DNA of 38,885 nt from Acidithiobacillales bacterium SM1_46 (GCA_001304215.1 LJVB01000020.1:1-38885), one strand, 5' to 3'; positions 1 to 11,235 are shown, counted from the stretch's first letter. Numbers and translations are program-made. Notes: generated from the letters alone by a model not told the origin.

Positions 1-291
1 ATCTGCAGCCATGTTTGCAGCCGTAAGATCAAGGCGTCCCTCGATCCGCATTACCTGCGCGACGGCGTGTGATGCAGGCGAAGACTGTTGAGGCCCTGGG
101 TGTCCGGGAGGGAATCCGATCGTGAGAAACGTTAGTCCCAGAGCGCTCGGCAACCAGAACGGTCCTAGTGGAACGACGCTTATCCACAACATCAGCAGGA
201 TACCGTCGGTGATCGAGCTGATCGTCTTGATCATTCCAGCAAGGTCAGTGCCGTAAATGCTGAGACCTGGAGAGGACTCGCACCCAACCAT
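1..291 (-). CDS. Partial membrane protein, truncated by window edge
   Basis: An open frame of 97 codons runs from ATG at 291 to base 1 without a stop, so the C-terminus lies outside the window. The start is supported by AGGAAG eight bases upstream. About residues 31-60 form one long hydrophobic stretch (ILLMLWISVVPLGPFWLP and following), probably one or two membrane segments, followed by a Pro/Ser-rich turn. I do not recognise the family. It lies on the same strand as mnmE but 454 bp downstream of it, in sequence of lower GC. A perfect -35-like TTGACA lies at 371-376 on this strand, without a convincing -10. It could be a short accessory-region gene; reality as a gene is moderately supported. 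Confidence 0.45.
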   Translation of the reverse strand, partial: MVGCESSPGLSIYGTDLAGMIKTISSITDGILLMLWISVVPLGPFWLPSALGLTFLTIGFPPGHPGPQQSSPASHAVAQVMRIEGRLDLTAANMAAD

Positions 292-745
292 GACGGAAAC
301 TTCCTGGGAGCGAATGACGGAACTTGCGCTTTCAGAGAAATAGATTTGGTCAAATGCTAAGTGCCTGATATGTCAAGAGAAATTAGTTATATCTCTAGTA
401 CTGCTCTCAAGTGTAGCTTCAAGTGTTTGTCTTGTATAGATAAATAGTAATGGCTCCCTCAACACTTGGGAGGCTGTTTGAGGGTCGAGGGCGGGACAGT
501 TTCGGCTCACGACTATGACGTGAGGCTTGGCCGCCCAGGGGCAAGTTCGGCGATCAGTTCCGATCAAGTCTGCTTGCAGATTCTGAATCTGTCGCAGCTC
601 AATTTTCGGCTTAGTTTGATTCGCTCAGCCGACTGGCAATTCTTGCCTAGCGATCCAAGATGGCGGGAAGCTCTTGATGATGAGGTGTGCGGCCATCTGT
701 TCTCAGGGGGGTCTGACTCGTCTTGGGGTCGAACGTGCGGTCCAT
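292..745. other. AT-richer intergenic stretch downstream of mnmE
   Basis: No convincing gene. Small open frames on both strands here have no recognisable domain and overlap the mnmE 3' end. By hand count GC is about 41% over 301-480 and about 53% over 1-720, below the flanking coding DNA. Visible structure: a hairpin with 7-bp arms (CCCTCAA 456-462, TTGAGGG 478-484) and no T-tract; direct repeats TCAAGTGT at 407-414 and 419-426 with an inverted copy at 461-468; and a 15-bp odd palindrome at 577-591. It may be accessory DNA next to a known type of integration site (the mnmE 3' end). Confidence 0.5.
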
Positions 746-2095
746 TTATTTGCCGATGCAAAAGTCAGCAAAGATGCGCCCAAGCAGGTCGTCAGCTGTG
801 AACTCCCCCGTAATCTCACCGAGCGCGTAATGCGCGAGACGCAGCTCTTCCGCCAGCAGTTCCCCGGCCTTGCTGGCGCCAAGCTGAGCGGCTCCCTGCT
901 CAAGGTGTTGGTGCGCCCGCGTCAGTGCCTCGAGGTGGCGCCGGCGTGCCGAGAAGTTGCCCTCCCCCGCTGGTTGCAGCCCGGCCGCGGCGCGAAGCTG
1001 TTCACGCAGGAGTTTGATGCCCTCGCCGGTCTTGGCGGAAAGGGAGACCTCGGGGCCGTGGTCGGTGAGCCGTGTGCCAGCAGGCTCGCCGGTGAGATCG
1101 ACCTTGTTACGAACCCGCAGACACGTCAGGCCGGCCGGCAGATGTTCGCCAGCCACTCGGGCCAACTGTGAATCTGTAGCGCTTGCGTCGTACACAAACA
1201 AGGCAAGGTCAGCGCGCGCGAGCTGCTCGCGCGCGCGTCGTACACCTTCCGCTTCAATCTCATCGGACGCTGCCCGTAGCCCGGCGGTATCGACTATGTG
1301 AAGTGGCATCCCGTCGATAGAGATGCGTTCGCGCAGCACGTCGCGAGTCGTTCCGGGCTGGGGGCTAACGATGGCCACATCGCTTCGTGCGAGCGCATTG
1401 AGCAAGCTCGACTTGCCGGCGTTTGGCGGCCCGGCAATTACCACCACAAGACCATCGCGCAACAAGGCGCCCTGCCGGGCGTTACGCTGCAACGCCTCTA
1501 CGCTGGCAGTCAGGTCCTTGATCGTCTTGGCGATACGCTCGTCAGCGAGAAAGTCGATCTCCTCTTCCGGAAAGTCGATAGCCGCCTCGACATGGGTTCG
1601 CAATGCAACAAGGCCCTCGGTTATCGCGCTTACGCGACGCGAGAAGTCACCTTCCAGTGAGCGAAGCGCCGCGCGCGCGGCCGCGGTTGAACTGGCATCG
1701 ATAAGGTCGGCAATCGCCTCCGCTTGGGCGAGATCGATTTTTCCGTTCAGGAATGCGCGCTCGGAAAATTCGCCCGGCCGGGCGAGTCGGGCGCCCAGCT
1801 GGATGATTCTGGCAAGCAAATTATCGAGTACGACCGGCCCACCGTGACCTTGCAATTCGAGGACATCCTCGCCGGTGAAAGATGCGGGGCCCGGAAAGAA
1901 CAGCGCGATGCCTTGATCGATCAATTCGCCCTGGAGGCCACGAAAATGGGCGAGGAGGGCGGTGCGCGGTAACGGCAGAGTGTCGAGCACGGCTTGGGCA
2001 ATTGCACGCGTCTCCGGCCCACTAACCCGCACGATGCCAATCCCGCCACGGCCGGCCGGGGTTGCGATGGCAGCAATGGTGGTCGCGACCGTCAT
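746..2095 (-). CDS. mnmE: tRNA uridine-5-carboxymethylaminomethyl modification GTPase MnmE
   Basis: MnmE works with MnmG to install the cmnm5 group on the wobble uridine (U34) of certain tRNAs. The 449-residue protein has the N-terminal tetrahydrofolate-binding TrmE domain ([21 protein letters not shown]) and a helical domain. An inserted Ras-like G domain follows: P-loop GPPNAGKS near residue 222, GTTRD, DTAG and NKVD. It ends in the diagnostic C-terminal FCIGK with the catalytic-site cysteine. The start at 2095 ([10 protein letters not shown]) is chosen over an upstream ATG at 2143 because family homology begins there and a GGAG lies about 11 bases upstream. It is the last gene of the rpmH-rnpA-yidD-yidC-mnmE run, 65 bp after yidC. 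Confidence 0.97.
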   Translation of the reverse strand: MTVATTIAAIATPAGRGGIGIVRVSGPETRAIAQAVLDTLPLPRTALLAHFRGLQGELIDQGIALFFPGPASFTGEDVLELQGHGGPVVLDNLLARIIQLGARLARPGEFSERAFLNGKIDLAQAEAIADLIDASSTAAARAALRSLEGDFSRRVSAITEGLVALRTHVEAAIDFPEEEIDFLADERIAKTIKDLTASVEALQRNARQGALLRDGLVVVIAGPPNAGKSSLLNALARSDVAIVSPQPGTTRDVLRERISIDGMPLHIVDTAGLRAASDEIEAEGVRRAREQLARADLALFVYDASATDSQLARVAGEHLPAGLTCLRVRNKVDLTGEPAGTRLTDHGPEVSLSAKTGEGIKLLREQLRAAAGLQPAGEGNFSARRRHLEALTRAHQHLEQGAAQLGASKAGELLAEELRLAHYALGEITGEFTADDLLGRIFADFCIGK

Positions 2096-2160
2096 GCGAG
2101 GAAATACTCCGGGTGCGGGGCTGGCACCGGACGCACCACGCAACCTGGTCGATGCCCAAG

Positions 2161-3828
2161 CTACTTGCTGGTGGCCCCGATCACCTTGTTAATACGCCAC
2201 TGTTGCGCGATAGAAAGAAGGTTGTTGACCGTCCAGTAAAGCACCAAGCCTGCCGGGAAGAACAGGAAAAACACCGTGAAGAAGACCGGCATGATCTGGA
2301 AAACGCGCGCTTGGATAGGATCGAGCGGCTGGGGATTGAGCTTCTGCTGCAGAAACATGCTCGCGCCCATAACCAGAGGGAGCACGTAAAACGGGTCTTG
2401 CGCGGAGAGATCACGAATCCAGAAGATCCATGGAGCTTGCCGCATCTCGACGCTCTCAAGGAGCACCCAGTACAACGCAATGAATACCGGGATCTGAATG
2501 ACAATCGGCAGGCAGCCGCCGAGTGGGTTAATCTTCTCGGTCTTGTACATCTCCATCATGGCCTGATTCAGCTTCTGGCGGTCATCGCCGTAGCGCTCCT
2601 TGAGGGCCTGAATGCGCGGCTGGAGCTTTTTCATGTTGGCCATGGACTTGTAGCTCGCGGCAGACAATGGATAGAACGCCAGCTTGATCAGTATCGTGAG
2701 GGCAATGATGGCCCACCCCCAGTTGCCGATGAAACGATGCAACCAGTCAAGCAGCCAGAACAGCGGGGCCGAGATTAGCGTGAGCCATCCATAGTCGACC
2801 GTCAGGTCCATGCCTTCGGGCAAAGTCTTCAGAATGCGATGCTCCTTCGGTCCAGCGTAAAGCTGCGCAGCAAGGACGCCGCTCGCGCCCGGCGCCAGCT
2901 CAACCGCCTTTAGCGACTTGAAACCAAGGATGTGGCGCTGTCCCTGCACGTCCGTATAAAACTCGCTTCGCGCATCGACCCCGGGGAGCCATGAGGCGAC
3001 GAAGTAGTGCTGGAGCATCGCTACCCAGCCGCCCGTTACCTCTCGCTTGAGCGGCTTCTTCGCCATGTCGTCCAACGGGATTTTTTCGTACTTCTCAGTC
3101 GGCGAGTAGATCGCTCCGCCCGTATAACTCGGTGCTGCCTGAAACATGCCGGAAGAGGGCGTGTGGGTGCGCTGGAACTGCCCGTAGAAGTAGCCACGCC
3201 AGGGCTCGCGGTTGCGGTTTTCTACCCGGAACTCTACGTCGATCAAGTAACTGCCCCGACGCAGGACGTAGGTCTTGGTGTAGCGCACGCCGGAGGGTGC
3301 GTTCCAGGTGAGCGGTATGCGCAGCTCGGACTGCCCAGCGGCCAACCTATATTGTGTTGACTCGATACTAAATCGGACTTTGTGGGTCGGAAACGAACCC
3401 TCGTGCCCGACGAGTCCCGACTGCGCAATAAACAGTTCCGCGCCCGACTCACGCATCAATTCAAACGGCTCGCCGGGTTTGTCCGCCGACACCGGATATC
3501 GTGGCAGAAAGAGGCCACGTAGATCGCCACCGAGCGTGTCGATCACAACTCGTAGCGTGTCCGTTTCGGCGGTCACCTGTTGAGCACTTGGCAGCTTGTC
3601 CGTTGGCTGTACATCGGGTGTCGGCTGCGCTGGTTGGGTGGCTCCGCGGGGTGCGCTGGGCACATCCTTCGACGGCGGCGGCGCAGTGGGTACGGTGGGC
3701 GTAGCGCCGGGGGCTACTGCTGCCGCTGGTGTGCCGGACTTCGGCGTCTGGTATTGATCCCACGCCTGCCAGATAAACATCAGCACCAGCGCGAGCGCGA
3801 AGAACAGAAACAGTCGGACGTTATCCAT
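2161..3828 (-). CDS. yidC: Membrane protein insertase YidC
   Basis: YidC (Oxa1/Alb3 family) inserts and folds inner-membrane proteins, alone or with SecYEG. The 555-residue form is the long proteobacterial type. A first membrane segment ([18 protein letters not shown], about residues 5-22) and a Pro/Ala-rich linker lead into a large periplasmic beta domain. The conserved C-terminal core has five membrane segments, including [20 protein letters not shown], a charged cytoplasmic loop ([20 protein letters not shown]), [19 protein letters not shown] and [23 protein letters not shown] at 3828 is chosen because [10 protein letters not shown] is the usual N-terminus; the frame extends upstream but over the yidD side. 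It lies 28 bp after yidD. Confidence 0.98.
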   Translation of the reverse strand: MDNVRLFLFFALALVLMFIWQAWDQYQTPKSGTPAAAVAPGATPTVPTAPPPSKDVPSAPRGATQPAQPTPDVQPTDKLPSAQQVTAETDTLRVVIDTLGGDLRGLFLPRYPVSADKPGEPFELMRESGAELFIAQSGLVGHEGSFPTHKVRFSIESTQYRLAAGQSELRIPLTWNAPSGVRYTKTYVLRRGSYLIDVEFRVENRNREPWRGYFYGQFQRTHTPSSGMFQAAPSYTGGAIYSPTEKYEKIPLDDMAKKPLKREVTGGWVAMLQHYFVASWLPGVDARSEFYTDVQGQRHILGFKSLKAVELAPGASGVLAAQLYAGPKEHRILKTLPEGMDLTVDYGWLTLISAPLFWLLDWLHRFIGNWGWAIIALTILIKLAFYPLSAASYKSMANMKKLQPRIQALKERYGDDRQKLNQAMMEMYKTEKINPLGGCLPIVIQIPVFIALYWVLLESVEMRQAPWIFWIRDLSAQDPFYVLPLVMGASMFLQQKLNPQPLDPIQARVFQIMPVFFTVFFLFFPAGLVLYWTVNNLLSIAQQWRINKVIGATSK

Positions 3829-3856
3829 TGGCTTGAAACACCATGCTTGACGGTAT

Positions 3857-4081
3857 CTAACGGGTCGACCGCGGCGGTACCGGATCGAAGCCGCCGCCAT
3901 GGAATGGATGGCAGCGGCCTACGCGGCGTAGTGCGAGCCACGCGCCGCGGGCGGCGCCATGGGTCTGGACAGCGTCGGCGGCGTATTGCGAGCAGCTGGG
4001 ATGGAAGCGACAGCTTTGACCGAACCAGGGGCTGACCCAGTAGCGATAAATGCCGATTAGTGAAAGGAGGATTCTCTGCAT
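3857..4081 (-). CDS. yidD: Membrane protein insertion efficiency factor YidD
   Basis: This is a 74-residue member of the YidD (DUF37) family, a small membrane-associated protein that assists YidC/Sec-dependent insertion. It shows an amphipathic N-terminal helix (LLSLIGIYRYWVSPWFG) and the family cysteine motif SCRFHPSCSQYA. It ends in the conserved RCHPFHGGGFDPVP. The start at 4081 overlaps the rnpA 3' end by 25 bp, the usual arrangement, which implies translational coupling. The length is typical of the family. Confidence 0.95.
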   Translation of the reverse strand: MQRILLSLIGIYRYWVSPWFGQSCRFHPSCSQYAADAVQTHGAARGAWLALRRVGRCHPFHGGGFDPVPPRSTR

Positions 4082-4431
4082 TGCTTTGTAATTCGCTCCC
4101 AGTGTCGATTCAGCGACGCGCGAAGTTGCTCGCCCGGTGCGTGCGCGGCGGCTGGCTGCGCCATTACCACTAGGTCTACGCTGGCAAGCCCGTTGCGCAT
4201 GTGACGAAAAGACTCGCGCACCTGTCGCTTCAGGCGGTTACGGGTCACTGCGGCGGCCGCGGCCCGGCGCGAAATCGCCAAGCCTAGGCGAGCGTGCCCA
4301 AGCCCGTTCGGTCGGGCTGCGATGCTGAAGTATTCGTCGCGTGAACGCAACCCGTGCTTCATCACGGCGGCGAAGTCGCGCGGTGCGAGCAGGCGAAGAG
4401 ATTTAGAAAGCCCGTGGCGCGCGGGCGCCAA
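4057..4431 (-). CDS. rnpA: Ribonuclease P protein component
   Basis: This is the protein subunit of RNase P, which helps the catalytic RNA remove 5' leaders from tRNA precursors. The 124-residue protein has the conserved opening SKSLRLLAPRDFAAVMKHG, the central RLGLAISRR strand and the basic RNR motif RNRLKRQVRESFR that contacts RNA. The start must be TTG at 4431. It is the only initiator between an in-frame TGA nine bases upstream and the conserved core, and it leaves one base between the rpmH stop (TAG) and the rnpA start, with no separate Shine-Dalgarno. Translation is therefore probably coupled to rpmH. Confidence 0.95.
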   Translation of the reverse strand: MAPARHGLSKSLRLLAPRDFAAVMKHGLRSRDEYFSIAARPNGLGHARLGLAISRRAAAAAVTRNRLKRQVRESFRHMRNGLASVDLVVMAQPAAAHAPGEQLRASLNRHWERITKQCRESSFH

Positions 4432-4432
4432 G

Positions 4433-4567
4433 CTATACGCTCAGGCGAGCGCGGCCCTTGCCGCGGCGACGGCTGAGAATAGCGCGGCCGCCCTTCGTCT
4501 TCATGCGGGCACGGAACCCATGGGTACGCTTGCGTTTTAGGACGCTCGGCTGAAAAGTGCGTTTCAT
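4433..4567 (-). CDS. rpmH: 50S ribosomal protein L34
   Basis: This gene encodes the 44-residue, strongly basic L34 of the large ribosomal subunit. It begins [18 protein letters not shown], continues with the conserved [17 protein letters not shown] and ends in RLSV. Length and sequence are canonical. It is the first gene of the leftward operon facing dnaA, with rnpA beginning one base after its stop. A TTGACA hexamer on this strand at 4661-4666 may be part of its promoter, but no good -10 accompanies it. Confidence 0.97.
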   Translation of the reverse strand: MKRTFQPSVLKRKRTHGFRARMKTKGGRAILSRRRGKGRARLSV

Positions 4568-4783
4568 GCTCTGTCGGTTCCGTGATTGTTACCGCGGGGG
4601 CCATTTTAGGTTCGGCCAGCCGCAAAAAGGGCGGCAACCTTACTGCCTCGTTCCAGCGGTTGTCAACCACGTATGCTGACCACGAGCGGAGGTCTTGCGC
4701 CACCATCAAGCTGTGGATAACTCTTTATCGTGGCGTTAGACTTCCCGACCCTCGTCGCACCGGTTTCTTAACTGTTCACCGCA
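4568..4783. other. rpmH-dnaA divergent intergenic region
   Basis: This 216-bp region holds the divergent promoters of rpmH and dnaA. It contains one perfect DnaA box (4712-4720, listed separately) and a perfect TTGACA on the minus strand (4661-4666). I found no cluster of boxes and no strong AT-rich unwinding stretch here. It may act with the box-rich dnaA-dnaN gap as part of a bipartite origin, or only in dnaA autoregulation. Confidence 0.5.
4712..4720 (-). promoter_or_regulatory. Perfect DnaA box upstream of dnaA
   Basis: TGTGGATAA is the exact complement of the high-affinity R-type box TTATCCACA. It lies 63 bp before the dnaA start codon, a position consistent with autoregulation of dnaA or participation in origin architecture. 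Confidence 0.85.
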
Positions 4784-6115
4784 ATGCCAACAGAAGCGTG
4801 GAAAAGCTGCCTTGAACAGCTGGAGGATGAGCTGTCCGCCCAGCAGTTCAATACCTGGATTCGTCCGCTGCACCCACAGCTTGAGGGCGGCGTGCTCAGG
4901 TTGCTGGCGCCGAACAGGTTTGTCGTGGATTGGGTAAAGGAGCGTTTTCTGGAGCGAATCAAGGAGCTGCTTGCGGCGGCCGGGGAAGGAAATATCACCG
5001 CGGTGGAACTTGAAGTAGGCACCCAAGGACGTGTTGCGCGCCCAGAGGAGTCAGCGCGAGTCGCGGCGCCGCGCCGCGCGAGTCCGGTAATGTCGATCGG
5101 GCGGCTGAACCGCGATTTTACCTTCGCCAATCACGTGGAAGGAAAGTCTAATCAGCTGGCGCGTGCTGCAGCTCGACAAGTTGGGGAAAATCCTGGTGCG
5201 GCCTACAACCCGCTTTTCATTTACGGGGGGGTTGGCTTGGGAAAGACCCACCTTATGCAGGCTGCCGGAAATGTCATTCTCGAACATCGCCCGGAGGCGA
5301 ATATCGCCTACGTGCATTCAGAGCGCTTTGTGGCGGATATGGTCAAAGCGCTGCAGCACAATGCCATCAATGATTTCAAGCGGTTATATAGGAACCTCGA
5401 CGCGTTACTGATTGACGACATTCAGTTTTTCGTTGGGAAAGAACGCTCACAAGAAGAGTTTTTCCACACTTTCAATGCACTGCTCGAAGGACAGCGCCAG
5501 GTGATCATTACGGCCGACCGCTATCCGAAGGAACTGGAAGGTATTGAAGAGCGCCTGATATCACGCTTCGGCTCGGGGCTTGTCGTTTATATCGAGCCCC
5601 CGGAACTTGAAACCCGGGTGGCGATCCTGATGCACAAGGCTAAACAGGAAGGGGTGGCGCTTCCGGAAGAAGTGGCGTTCTTTGTCGCTAAGCGGGTTCG
5701 GGCAAATGTGCGAGAACTCGAGGGTGCCCTACGGCGCATCATGGCGAGTGCCTTCTTTACTGGGCGGGCTATTGATATGGACCTCGTTACCGAGAGCCTC
5801 AAAGACCTCCTCTCGTTCCAGGAGCGATTGGTGACAATCAATAACATTCAGAAGACGGTCGCGGAGTACTACAAGATCCGTGTCTCCGATCTACACGCAA
5901 AGAGCCGTTCGCGCCAAGTCGCTAGGCCCCGGCAACTCGCGATGGCTCTGGCAAAAGAACTCACAACCCACAGCCTGCCTGAGATCGGGGATGCCTTCGG
6001 CGGTCGAGATCACACCACCGTATTGCATGCCTGTCGCAAGATCCAAGAGCTTGCTTCGAGTGATGCGAGGATCAAGGAGGATTACGGCAATTTGCTGCGG
6101 ATACTTACCACATGA
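4784..6115 (+). CDS. dnaA: Chromosomal replication initiator protein DnaA
   Basis: DnaA is the AAA+ initiator that binds DnaA boxes, melts the origin and recruits the replicative helicase. The 443-residue protein has domain I ([20 protein letters not shown]) and a short Pro/Arg-rich linker. Domain III follows, with Walker [11 protein letters not shown] (Lys154), Walker [10 protein letters not shown], the sensor region ([13 protein letters not shown]) and [12 protein letters not shown]. Domain IV carries the DNA-binding signature [15 protein letters not shown] near the C-terminus. Length is slightly short owing to a compact domain II. ATG at 4784 matches the family N-terminus, although no clear Shine-Dalgarno precedes it. 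It is followed by the box-rich gap before dnaN. Confidence 0.98.
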   Translation: MPTEAWKSCLEQLEDELSAQQFNTWIRPLHPQLEGGVLRLLAPNRFVVDWVKERFLERIKELLAAAGEGNITAVELEVGTQGRVARPEESARVAAPRRASPVMSIGRLNRDFTFANHVEGKSNQLARAAARQVGENPGAAYNPLFIYGGVGLGKTHLMQAAGNVILEHRPEANIAYVHSERFVADMVKALQHNAINDFKRLYRNLDALLIDDIQFFVGKERSQEEFFHTFNALLEGQRQVIITADRYPKELEGIEERLISRFGSGLVVYIEPPELETRVAILMHKAKQEGVALPEEVAFFVAKRVRANVRELEGALRRIMASAFFTGRAIDMDLVTESLKDLLSFQERLVTINNIQKTVAEYYKIRVSDLHAKSRSRQVARPRQLAMALAKELTTHSLPEIGDAFGGRDHTTVLHACRKIQELASSDARIKEDYGNLLRILTT

Positions 6116-6348
6116 ATCTGTGCACAAGCCGTGTGCTGCGCCGCTCATATCCGGTCGCCAGTGGAAACAGGGCGTTCTTTAAGGAATTTAGTCAGAGGCT
6201 ATGCACAGCAACGCGAACACTTGCCCTCAGGATTAGATTGTCGCTATTGATCCACAAAATAGGGCTGATTTAGTGTTACCCACAGATCAAGAGTGTTCTA
6301 ATAACTACTACAACAAATAAATTATTTATTAAAACGGAACCCCCCTTT
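6116..6348. other. Probable oriC core: DnaA-box cluster and AT-rich DUE
   Basis: The dnaA-dnaN gap carries several DnaA-box-like 9-mers: TGTGCACAA at 6119-6127 (minus orientation), CTATGCACA at 6199-6207, TGATCCACA at 6248-6256 and TTACCCACA at 6276-6284. Each differs by one base from TTATNCACA. Just beyond the last box is a very AT-rich tract, 6296-6334. In it the bottom strand reads 3'-GAT GAT GTT GTT-5' at 6305-6316, resembling the DnaA-trio element. Boxes followed by an AT-rich element fit an origin with its unwinding element next to dnaN. The call is by pattern; it needs GC-skew or marker-frequency support. Confidence 0.7.
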
Positions 6349-7409
6349 ATGCACATTCGGTTCGTCCGTGAGGAACTACTGAAGCCACTCTCCTATGTGG
6401 CAGGAGTCGTCGAGCGGCGGCAAACGCTGCCGATCCTGTCGTACTTGTTGCTGTCACAGGAAAACGAAGTGGTCGAACTGACTGGTACCGACTTGGAGGT
6501 TGAGGTCATCGCAAGCCGGCCCGTAAGCTCTTGGACATTTGCAGGGCATTGCCCGCTGAGGCGGTGCTGGATATACGCAAGGAGGGGGACAAGGTCGTGG
6601 TAAAGGCAGGGCGAAGCCGCTTCGCGCTGACCTCCTTGCCAGTTGCGGATTTTCCCAACCTAGAAACCACAAAATGGGACCTAACGGTAGGACTAACGCA
6701 GGGTGACCTCAAACAAGCGCTCGAGCAGACCCATTTTTGTATGGCACAGCAAGATGTCCGGTACTACCTGAACGGGCTATTGTTGGAATTACGGGCCGGC
6801 ATGCTGCGACTGGTAGGCACAGATGGCCATAGAATGGCGATGACAGAGGTGCCGCTCGAGAACGCTCCGGCAGGGGAGCGCCAAGTAATTATGCCACGCA
6901 AGGGGGTGCACGAGATCTCCCGGCTACTGGAGCCGAACAGCGATGCAGTAGAACTGCGCTGGTCAGGAAATCACCTCCAGGCCCATACCGGTGCCTTCAC
7001 ATTTACATCAAAGCTCATAGACGGCCGCTATCCAGACTACACCAAGGTATTGCCAACACAGCAAGGGAAGGCCGTGGTTGTGGACCGGACCGAGCTCCGC
7101 GAGGCGCTAGGGCGGGCAGCGATTCTCTCGAATGAAAAGTACCGCGGTGTTCGGTTGGGCTTATCCCAGAATTCCCTGAAACTTTCTGCGCACAACCCGG
7201 AACAGGAGGAGGCCCAAGAGGAAGTAGCGGCGGAGTACCAGGGGGAGCCGCTAGAGATCGGTTTTAACGTTACTTACCTCATGGACGCGATTGGCGCACT
7301 GGTAAGCGATCAGGTTCGGATTGGCCTAAACGACCCGAATAGCAGTTGCCTGATTGGCGCGCCCGGAAGCACTTATCCGCAGTACGTGATCATGCCGATG
7401 CGCCTTTAG
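6349..7409 (+). pseudogene. dnaN: DNA polymerase III beta sliding clamp, frame-broken by internal deletion
   Basis: DnaN forms the dimeric ring that tethers polymerase III to DNA. The N-terminal part (6349 to about 6516) reads MHIRFVREELLKPLSYVAGV through LTGTDLEVEVIAS. The remainder is in another frame, beginning near 6516 with PARKLLDICRALP and running to the canonical YVIMPMRL end. Relative to E. coli DnaN, about 14-15 residues between the DLEMEMVA and PARK segments are missing. The frame change requires a loss of 1 mod 3 bases; adding 43 nt would give 367 residues, the family length. Everything else is well conserved (QDVRYYLNGLL, FTSKLIDGRYPDY, RAAILSNEK, NPEQEEA). Since dnaN is normally essential, an assembly or consensus error is likely; a second dnaN elsewhere is the alternative. 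Confidence 0.9.
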
Positions 7410-7416
7410 AAAGCAC

Positions 7417-7430
7417 GTTCCACGTGGAAC
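7417..7430. other. parS-like palindrome 1
   Basis: GTTCCACGTGGAAC is a perfect 14-bp palindrome, flanked here by C and G so that the symmetry extends to 16 bp. It belongs to the parS type (consensus close to GTTNCACGTGNAAC) bound by chromosomal ParB. It lies 8 bp after the dnaN stop, in the position where recF would often start. Confidence 0.85.
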
Positions 7431-7440
7431 GCAGAGCCGC

Positions 7441-7454
7441 GTTCCACGTGGAAC
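7441..7454. other. parS-like palindrome 2
   Basis: This is a second exact copy of GTTCCACGTGGAAC, starting 24 bp after the first. Together they form a tandem ParB-binding cluster in the 107-bp dnaN-gyrB gap. The remaining 62 bp before gyrB have a TAGAAT hexamer (7505-7510) close to the ATG but no matching -35. Confidence 0.85.
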
Positions 7455-7507
7455 CCCTACTTGGCAAGCGAAGCCGCCGCCCCCCGAGACCGGGCGAAAT
7501 GGAGTAG

Positions 7508-9913
<2,406 letters not shown>

Positions 9914-9934
9914 CCGCGTTCGCCCAACCCCGGT

Positions 9935-10318
9935 CTAGTGCAGTATGCGAGGCACGCTGAGCGTGAACGCCGGGATCTCCGCATCGAAACGCGTGCCATC
10001 GTCGGCCACCATCTGGTAGGTGCCGCGCATCACGCCCACCGGCGTCTCAAGAATCGTTCCGCTCGTGTACTCGAAGCTCGTGCCGGGCGCGAGATAAGGT
10101 TGCTGGCCCACCACTCCTTCCCCGCGCACTTCCTGGGTCCGGTTATTGGCGTCAGTGATAATCCAGTGCCGCGTAATCAACTTTGCTGGAACTGAGCCAC
10201 TATTCGTAATCGTTACGGTATAGGCGAATACATAGCGATTCTGGTCCGGCTCCGATTGGGCCGGAATGAAGTTGGTCTTTACACTGACTTGAATATGATG
10301 GGATTGATCTCGCGCCAT
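9935..10318 (-). CDS. apaG: ApaG domain protein (Co2+/Mg2+ efflux-associated)
   Basis: This 127-residue protein is a member of the ApaG family, a fibronectin-type beta fold named from linkage with apaH. Its biochemical role is poorly defined; it has been linked to cobalt and magnesium resistance. Conserved features are YVFAYTVTITNSG, LITRHWIITDANN, EVRGEGVVGQQPYLAPG and GTYQMVADDG. The start at 10318 (MARDQSHHIQVSVKT) is preferred to the ATG at 10363, because the family begins at this point. It lies 77 bp downstream of apaH on the same strand, as in many proteobacteria. Confidence 0.95.
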   Translation of the reverse strand: MARDQSHHIQVSVKTNFIPAQSEPDQNRYVFAYTVTITNSGSVPAKLITRHWIITDANNRTQEVRGEGVVGQQPYLAPGTSFEYTSGTILETPVGVMRGTYQMVADDGTRFDAEIPAFTLSVPRILH

Positions 10319-10395
10319 TCGTGTATTTTGCCGCAGTCGTTGCGCTAGGGGTATCGCGCACACCCGATGGGTCTTAGTCAGAAGCAGAAAACCCC

Positions 10396-11235
10396 TTAGG
10401 CGTGATGCCTGACGTCCTGGGCAGCCGGGCAGGGGACGCTGAAGAATCTCGGTGGATCGACATCAAGCCGGGCGGCACTCAAGGCACCTCCCCACAGGCA
10501 GCCACTGTCCAGCCCAAGAACGCCATCGCCGTCATACAACCCGAGGGTCGACCAGTGACCGAACACCACCCGCTGTTCACGGGTGCGTCGCCCCGGAACG
10601 CGGAACCACGGCAGCAAGTCCACGGGTTGCGTGCCAGGGGCACCCTTATGACGAAGATCCATGGCGCCTTCCAAGTCGCAATAACGCAGGCGCGTGAAAG
10701 CGTTCACAATGACGCGCGCGCGATCATGGCCACGCAGCTCCTCGTGCCAGTGATCCGGCAGATTGCCATACATGTGGGCGAAAAAGTCCGTGTGGTCACT
10801 GCTTCGGAGCAACGTTTCCACCTCCAGGGCGAGTCGTGCCGCGGTTTCCAGATCCCACTGAGGCAACAGGCCTGCGTGCACTAACGTGTAACCGAGTGCA
10901 GCATCGTGGTGGAGGAGCGGGCGCGAACGCAACCACTCGAGCAACGCTTCCCGATCGGGCGCCACTAGAACTGCCTCGAGGGTATCGTGTCGCTTTGGCC
11001 TCGCATGGCTGCTCGCCACCGCGAGCAGATGGAGGTCATGATTGCCCAGCACCGTAACCGCGACCTCGCCAAGTTGACGCACAAACCGTAACACCTCGAG
11101 CGATCGTGGACCGCGATTTACCAGGTCTCCCGTGAACCACAATTGATCCTGTCCCGCACGGAAGCCAATGTGCGCTAGCAGGGTCTCAAGTGGCCCGAGA
11201 CATCCCTGCACGTCGCCGATGGCGTAGACGGCCAT
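10396..11235 (-). CDS. apaH: Bis(5'-nucleosyl)-tetraphosphatase, symmetrical
   Basis: ApaH hydrolyses Ap4A to two ADP and, in enteric bacteria, also removes nucleoside-tetraphosphate caps from RNA. The 279-residue protein has the calcineurin-like metallophosphatase signature in order: AIGDVQGC (residues 5-12), WFTGDLVNRGP, VLGNHDLHLL and YTLVHAGLLPQW. The family C-terminus VVFGHWSTLGLY and LDSGCLWGG completes it. Its ATG overlaps the proline iminopeptidase stop by one base (TAATG), indicating translational coupling. Confidence 0.97.
   Translation of the reverse strand: MAVYAIGDVQGCLGPLETLLAHIGFRAGQDQLWFTGDLVNRGPRSLEVLRFVRQLGEVAVTVLGNHDLHLLAVASSHARPKRHDTLEAVLVAPDREALLEWLRSRPLLHHDAALGYTLVHAGLLPQWDLETAARLALEVETLLRSSDHTDFFAHMYGNLPDHWHEELRGHDRARVIVNAFTRLRYCDLEGAMDLRHKGAPGTQPVDLLPWFRVPGRRTREQRVVFGHWSTLGLYDGDGVLGLDSGCLWGGALSAARLDVDPPRFFSVPCPAAQDVRHHA

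Noticed and set aside
466-801. 111-codon plus-strand open frame downstream of mnmE
   Set aside because: It overlaps the mnmE 3' end, has no recognisable family, no convincing ribosome site and composition unlike the real genes.
2062-2778. 238-codon plus-strand open frame
   Set aside because: It is antisense to yidC and mnmE, with no recognisable domain.
6531-7409. dnaN read as a separate short gene starting at TTG 6531
   Set aside because: Homology continues upstream of 6531 in the same frame (PARK), so this is the 3' part of the broken clamp gene, not an independent start.
9914-9934. Intrinsic terminator between gyrB and apaG
   Set aside because: The 21-bp gap holds no stem-loop with a T-run.
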